A DNA stretch of 64,000 nucleotides, taken from NCBI GenBank assembly GCA_947458745.1, contig CANGYQ010000003.1, positions 248,001-312,000 of the forward strand. Reading direction: 5' to 3'. The notes beneath the pieces are model-generated. The model made no database searches, was not told the origin of the DNA, and saw nothing but the letters and a program-made list of their open reading frames with translations. Source of the DNA: Bryobacteraceae bacterium. GTDB lineage: Bacteria; Acidobacteriota; Terriglobia; Bryobacterales; Bryobacteraceae. Below, piece after piece: positions 61,765 through 64,000 of the stretch. The stretch's first letter is position 1; every line of letters begins with the position of its first letter. A program made the position numbers and the translations under genes.

Positions 61765-62090
61765 AGTTTTTTCTTTTGCTGGCGGCAGCGCTGTTGGTGG
61801 CCTGTAGCCCAGCCTCAAATGAGCGGATTCAGGTGCTGATCGGCGGTAAGCTGATTGACCGGCCCGGAGCCGCGCCACTGGAACATTCTGTGGTGATTGT
61901 CGAAGATACCAAGTTCCGCGCCGTCGGCTCGCAAGTGCACACGCCGATCCCGCCCGCTTCCGTGAAAGTGGACGCCTCACCGTACACGGTACGCGGGGCG
62001 CTGATTGTCGCGGGTGCGGAGGCGAATTTGGAGTTAATCGATGCGCAGGGCCAGGTGTCGCGCCGGATGGTGGCGGGCAAGTGGCAATAA
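61761..62090 (+). CDS. Small lipoprotein made only of an amidohydrolase composite (beta) domain
   Basis: A 109-residue lipoprotein. The start is TTG at 61761, overlapping the HAD stop by 4 nt. The signal ends in lipobox LLVAC (Cys at residue 15). The rest reads like the N-terminal strands (IQVLIGGKLIDRPGAAPLEH) and the closing strands (VAGAEANLELIDAQGQVSRR, then MVAGKWQ) of an imidazolonepropionase/prolidase-like amidohydrolase. The catalytic TIM barrel with all metal ligands is missing. It cannot hydrolyse anything in the family way, so a binding or structural role is inferred. Confidence 0.72.
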   Translation: MKFFLLLAAALLVACSPASNERIQVLIGGKLIDRPGAAPLEHSVVIVEDTKFRAVGSQVHTPIPPASVKVDASPYTVRGALIVAGAEANLELIDAQGQVSRRMVAGKWQ

Positions 62091-63523
62091 AGCAGTTTGA
62101 CGCTGCCGCGCAGTCATTTGACGTGAAGCGCGCGGAGGTGGAGTTCCATAACTTCGCCTCGTTGGGCGAACCCGAGCGGGCCTCCCGCGTGTATCGCGAA
62201 GAGAACATGCGCCGGGGTGCGGTGCTGAAGGCATTGCGGGAGTTTGTGGGTCCGCTGACGCCGTATCTCGAGATCGGGTCTAATGCCGGGCATACGTCGT
62301 TGATGCTCGAAAACGAGTTCGGCGCGCGAGGTTTTGCGCTGGACATTTCGGCGGACTCGCTGCGCCATGGTTATGCGCTGATGGACCAGTGGGGCGTCAC
62401 CAAGGGTCCGGTGCGGATGGCGGGTGACGCGCTGCATTTGCCATTCCGGGATGGGTCGTTGCAGACCGTGTTTGCCTTCCAGATGCTCAGCCAGTTCATG
62501 GACATCGAGAGTGTCCTGATGGAAGTGAAGCGGGTGCTGGCACCGGGCGGCGTGTTCTTCTTTGCCGAAGAACCGATGCGGCGCTGGATGACGCTGCGGC
62601 TGTGGCGGTGCCCCTACGAAGAGCAGATGAAGCCTTGGGAGCGACGGTTGAACCGGTGGGGCGTACTGCCGTTTCTGGTGCAGGACGTGATTGGCGCGGG
62701 GCAGGAAGAAAGCTTCGGCATCCGCCAGAACCACACCATGAATCTGGGCCACTGGCACGCTTTGATCCGCAAGCACTTTGGCGCGCAGGAGTACCGGCTA
62801 TTTGTGCCGGAACGCGGGTGGCTGGAGCGGGCAGTGAAGAAGGTGGCGGTCCGGCTGGACCCTTACGGATCACAGTGGCGCGCGGCGCGGCTGCTGGGTG
62901 GCACGTTGGCGGCGGCCTGCCGGAAAGAGGGTGGTGATTCCGGCCCCCGCGATTGGCCCGAAGCGTTTGAAGAGTTACTGCAGTGTCCCGATTGCGGGGG
63001 TGAACTCGGACGCGACGCCTCCGAGATATTACGATGCCCGGCCTGCTCTTACTCAGCGGAACTGGAGGGCGGCGTTTACAACCTTCTGAATAGCCGCGAC
63101 CGGCGGGAGCTGTATCCCGGTGACCGGCCGGATATCATCGATTTTTCGCGGCCGGGACACGAAGCGTCCTTGGGTGAAGGCTGGTATCAGCTGGAAGGTG
63201 TTTTTGGTAACCGGTACCGATGGACCGGCGCTGAAGCGCAGCTGGTGTTGACCAATGTGCGCGGCGGCGCGCAGCGCCTGCGGATTCGGGGCTACCGGCA
63301 GGACCGGCCGGAGCCGACGCGCCTGGGGGTCAGCCTGGGTGGTGCGGCGTTGGGAGAATGGATGCTGGATCGCCCCGGGCTTTTTGTGATCGAAACGGAC
63401 TTGCCGGCAGCTGAGAGTTACCGAATTTCACTAACTGTCTCGCCGGTGGAGAAAGAAGTTGGTGGAGATCGTTTGCTGGGAGTCAATTTCAGCCTCATTC
63501 GACTGCTTCCCCGGACTGAGTAG
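62081..63523 (+). CDS. SAM-dependent methyltransferase with zinc ribbon and beta-rich C-terminal domain
   Basis: A 480-residue protein. The methyltransferase domain comes first: YLEIGSNAGHTSLMLENEFG, FALDISADSL, VFAFQMLSQFMDI and VKRVLAPGGVFFFAEEP. A zinc ribbon follows with CPDCGG (about residue 302) and CPAC (about 318), as in Trm112-type or small-molecule methyltransferase modules. The last 130 residues are beta-rich (RWTGAEAQLVLTNVRGGAQR, then RLRIRGY) like a carbohydrate-binding or LPS-modifying add-on. The start is GTG, overlapping the previous stop by 10 nt. It probably methylates a glycan or glycolipid; inference. Confidence 0.85.
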   Translation: MAIKQFDAAAQSFDVKRAEVEFHNFASLGEPERASRVYREENMRRGAVLKALREFVGPLTPYLEIGSNAGHTSLMLENEFGARGFALDISADSLRHGYALMDQWGVTKGPVRMAGDALHLPFRDGSLQTVFAFQMLSQFMDIESVLMEVKRVLAPGGVFFFAEEPMRRWMTLRLWRCPYEEQMKPWERRLNRWGVLPFLVQDVIGAGQEESFGIRQNHTMNLGHWHALIRKHFGAQEYRLFVPERGWLERAVKKVAVRLDPYGSQWRAARLLGGTLAAACRKEGGDSGPRDWPEAFEELLQCPDCGGELGRDASEILRCPACSYSAELEGGVYNLLNSRDRRELYPGDRPDIIDFSRPGHEASLGEGWYQLEGVFGNRYRWTGAEAQLVLTNVRGGAQRLRIRGYRQDRPEPTRLGVSLGGAALGEWMLDRPGLFVIETDLPAAESYRISLTVSPVEKEVGGDRLLGVNFSLIRLLPRTE

Positions 63524-63578
63524 TCCCTTTCAGTCTGATAAACTCTTGAGCGGTGTGCGATTGGGCCACTGACTACAT

Positions 63579-64000
63579 ATGCACACGAAGATGGAACAAG
63601 CGGTGGCGTTTCAGGCTGACCAGTCAATGGTCAAGCGCTCCTTGGCAGGTGGCGCGGCCCAGATTGCGATCATTCTGGCGGGCAACTTCCTTACGCAGAT
63701 ACGCTCCACCCATCCACAGGCCTGCCTGATTTTCACCTCGGCAGCATTGAGTTTGGCGATCGTCCGGGTTTCGATCTCCGCTAGAGTGCCTCCGGGCTCT
63801 GAGGCGTGGACGAAATGGGGACGGAAGACTCTGTTCGGCGCCGTAATCTTGCAACAGATGGCCTGGGGCAGCATGCTGGCGTTCTGTTGGCTGGCGGTGG
63901 GGCCGCACAACGAATCGTCAACGTTACTGTTCATGGCGGCGCTGGGAACCATGGCCGCTTCAGTGATTGTGTTTGCGTCTGATGTGAAGCTGACCCGGAT
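63579..64000 (+). CDS. Membrane sensor protein, N-terminal part (runs off the window)
   Basis: An open frame to the end of the window. The 140 visible residues contain four hydrophobic helices (AQIAIILAGNFLTQ, ACLIFTSAALSLAIVRV, GAVILQQMAWGSMLAFCWLA, FMAALGTMAASVIVFA). The layout, a basic N-terminus then a block of helices, resembles the membrane input region of histidine kinases and GGDEF proteins in this phylum. The effector domain lies outside, so function is open. Other possible starts are the ATGs at 63591 and 63627; no clear promoter box is visible. Confidence 0.65.
   Translation, partial: MHTKMEQAVAFQADQSMVKRSLAGGAAQIAIILAGNFLTQIRSTHPQACLIFTSAALSLAIVRVSISARVPPGSEAWTKWGRKTLFGAVILQQMAWGSMLAFCWLAVGPHNESSTLLFMAALGTMAASVIVFASDVKLTR

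Overview
The window looks like chromosomal DNA of an Acidobacteriota species of the Bryobacterales/Solibacter type. This is inferred from gene content, not from a marker gene. The DNA is GC-rich and almost fully coding. It carries a Planctomycete-cytochrome (DUF1549/DUF1553) plus DUF1501 gene pair, many twin-arginine exported enzymes, a PEP-CTERM protein, an M56/TonB-type sensor protease and a nuoLMN block. There are no rRNA or tRNA genes, CRISPR arrays, insertion sequences or phage genes.

Layout. 1-3984: the end of a complex I operon (nuoL partial, nuoM, nuoN), closed by a clear terminator. 4046-15195: glycosyltransferases, two Tat-exported enolase-superfamily enzymes, an S66 LD-carboxypeptidase, an M20 amidohydrolase, a VapBC-like toxin-antitoxin pair, a CocE-type hydrolase and a methyltransferase. 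15229-15365: an inverted pair of REP-like palindromes. 15441-17417: an operon of tatA/B, tatC and a small basic protein. 17543-22442: a PEP-CTERM protein, a TauE-type permease, a sigma-54 activator, an M56 sensor protease and what looks like the scar of its lost BlaI repressor. 22505-24368: a tandem ThyX-like protein divergent from dut. 24365-27912: Uma2, a nucleotidyltransferase, an MFS permease and an alpha/beta hydrolase. 27946-33815: a diaminopimelate/lysine operon (dapE-asd-lysC-dapB-dapA-dapD). 34113-41213: two polytopic membrane proteins, YihY/BrkB, a small antitoxin-like protein and an M14 peptidase. 41247-49448: uvrB, a DUF2520-like protein, galM and purQ-purL-purF. 49478-54352: a PD40 protein, a McrBC-like restriction pair, a small gene and an MBL hydrolase with a suspicious in-frame stop. 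54584-59770: the DUF1553/DUF1501 pair and a Gfo/Idh/MocA oxidoreductase. 59786-64000: a TIGR04283-type glycosyltransferase, a HAD phosphatase, a 109-aa composite-domain lipoprotein, a methyltransferase with a zinc ribbon, and the start of a membrane sensor.

The most pervasive signal is regulatory. At least sixteen operon-leading genes have a TANNNT hexamer only 6-9 nt before the start codon, and most of these lack a Shine-Dalgarno sequence. A -10 box at that distance would place transcription initiation at or very near the start codon, so leaderless mRNAs appear to be a main expression mode here. The rule also fixes several start codons (GTG at 5666, 58505 and 61084; TTG at 18390) and supports a 60-aa gene at 4046-4228. 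Genes inside operons, and a minority of first genes, use ordinary Shine-Dalgarno sites. Candidates for something new are the McrB-like protein with an unfamiliar N-terminal half, the ThyX-like tandem protein without the canonical motif, and the composite-domain-only lipoprotein.
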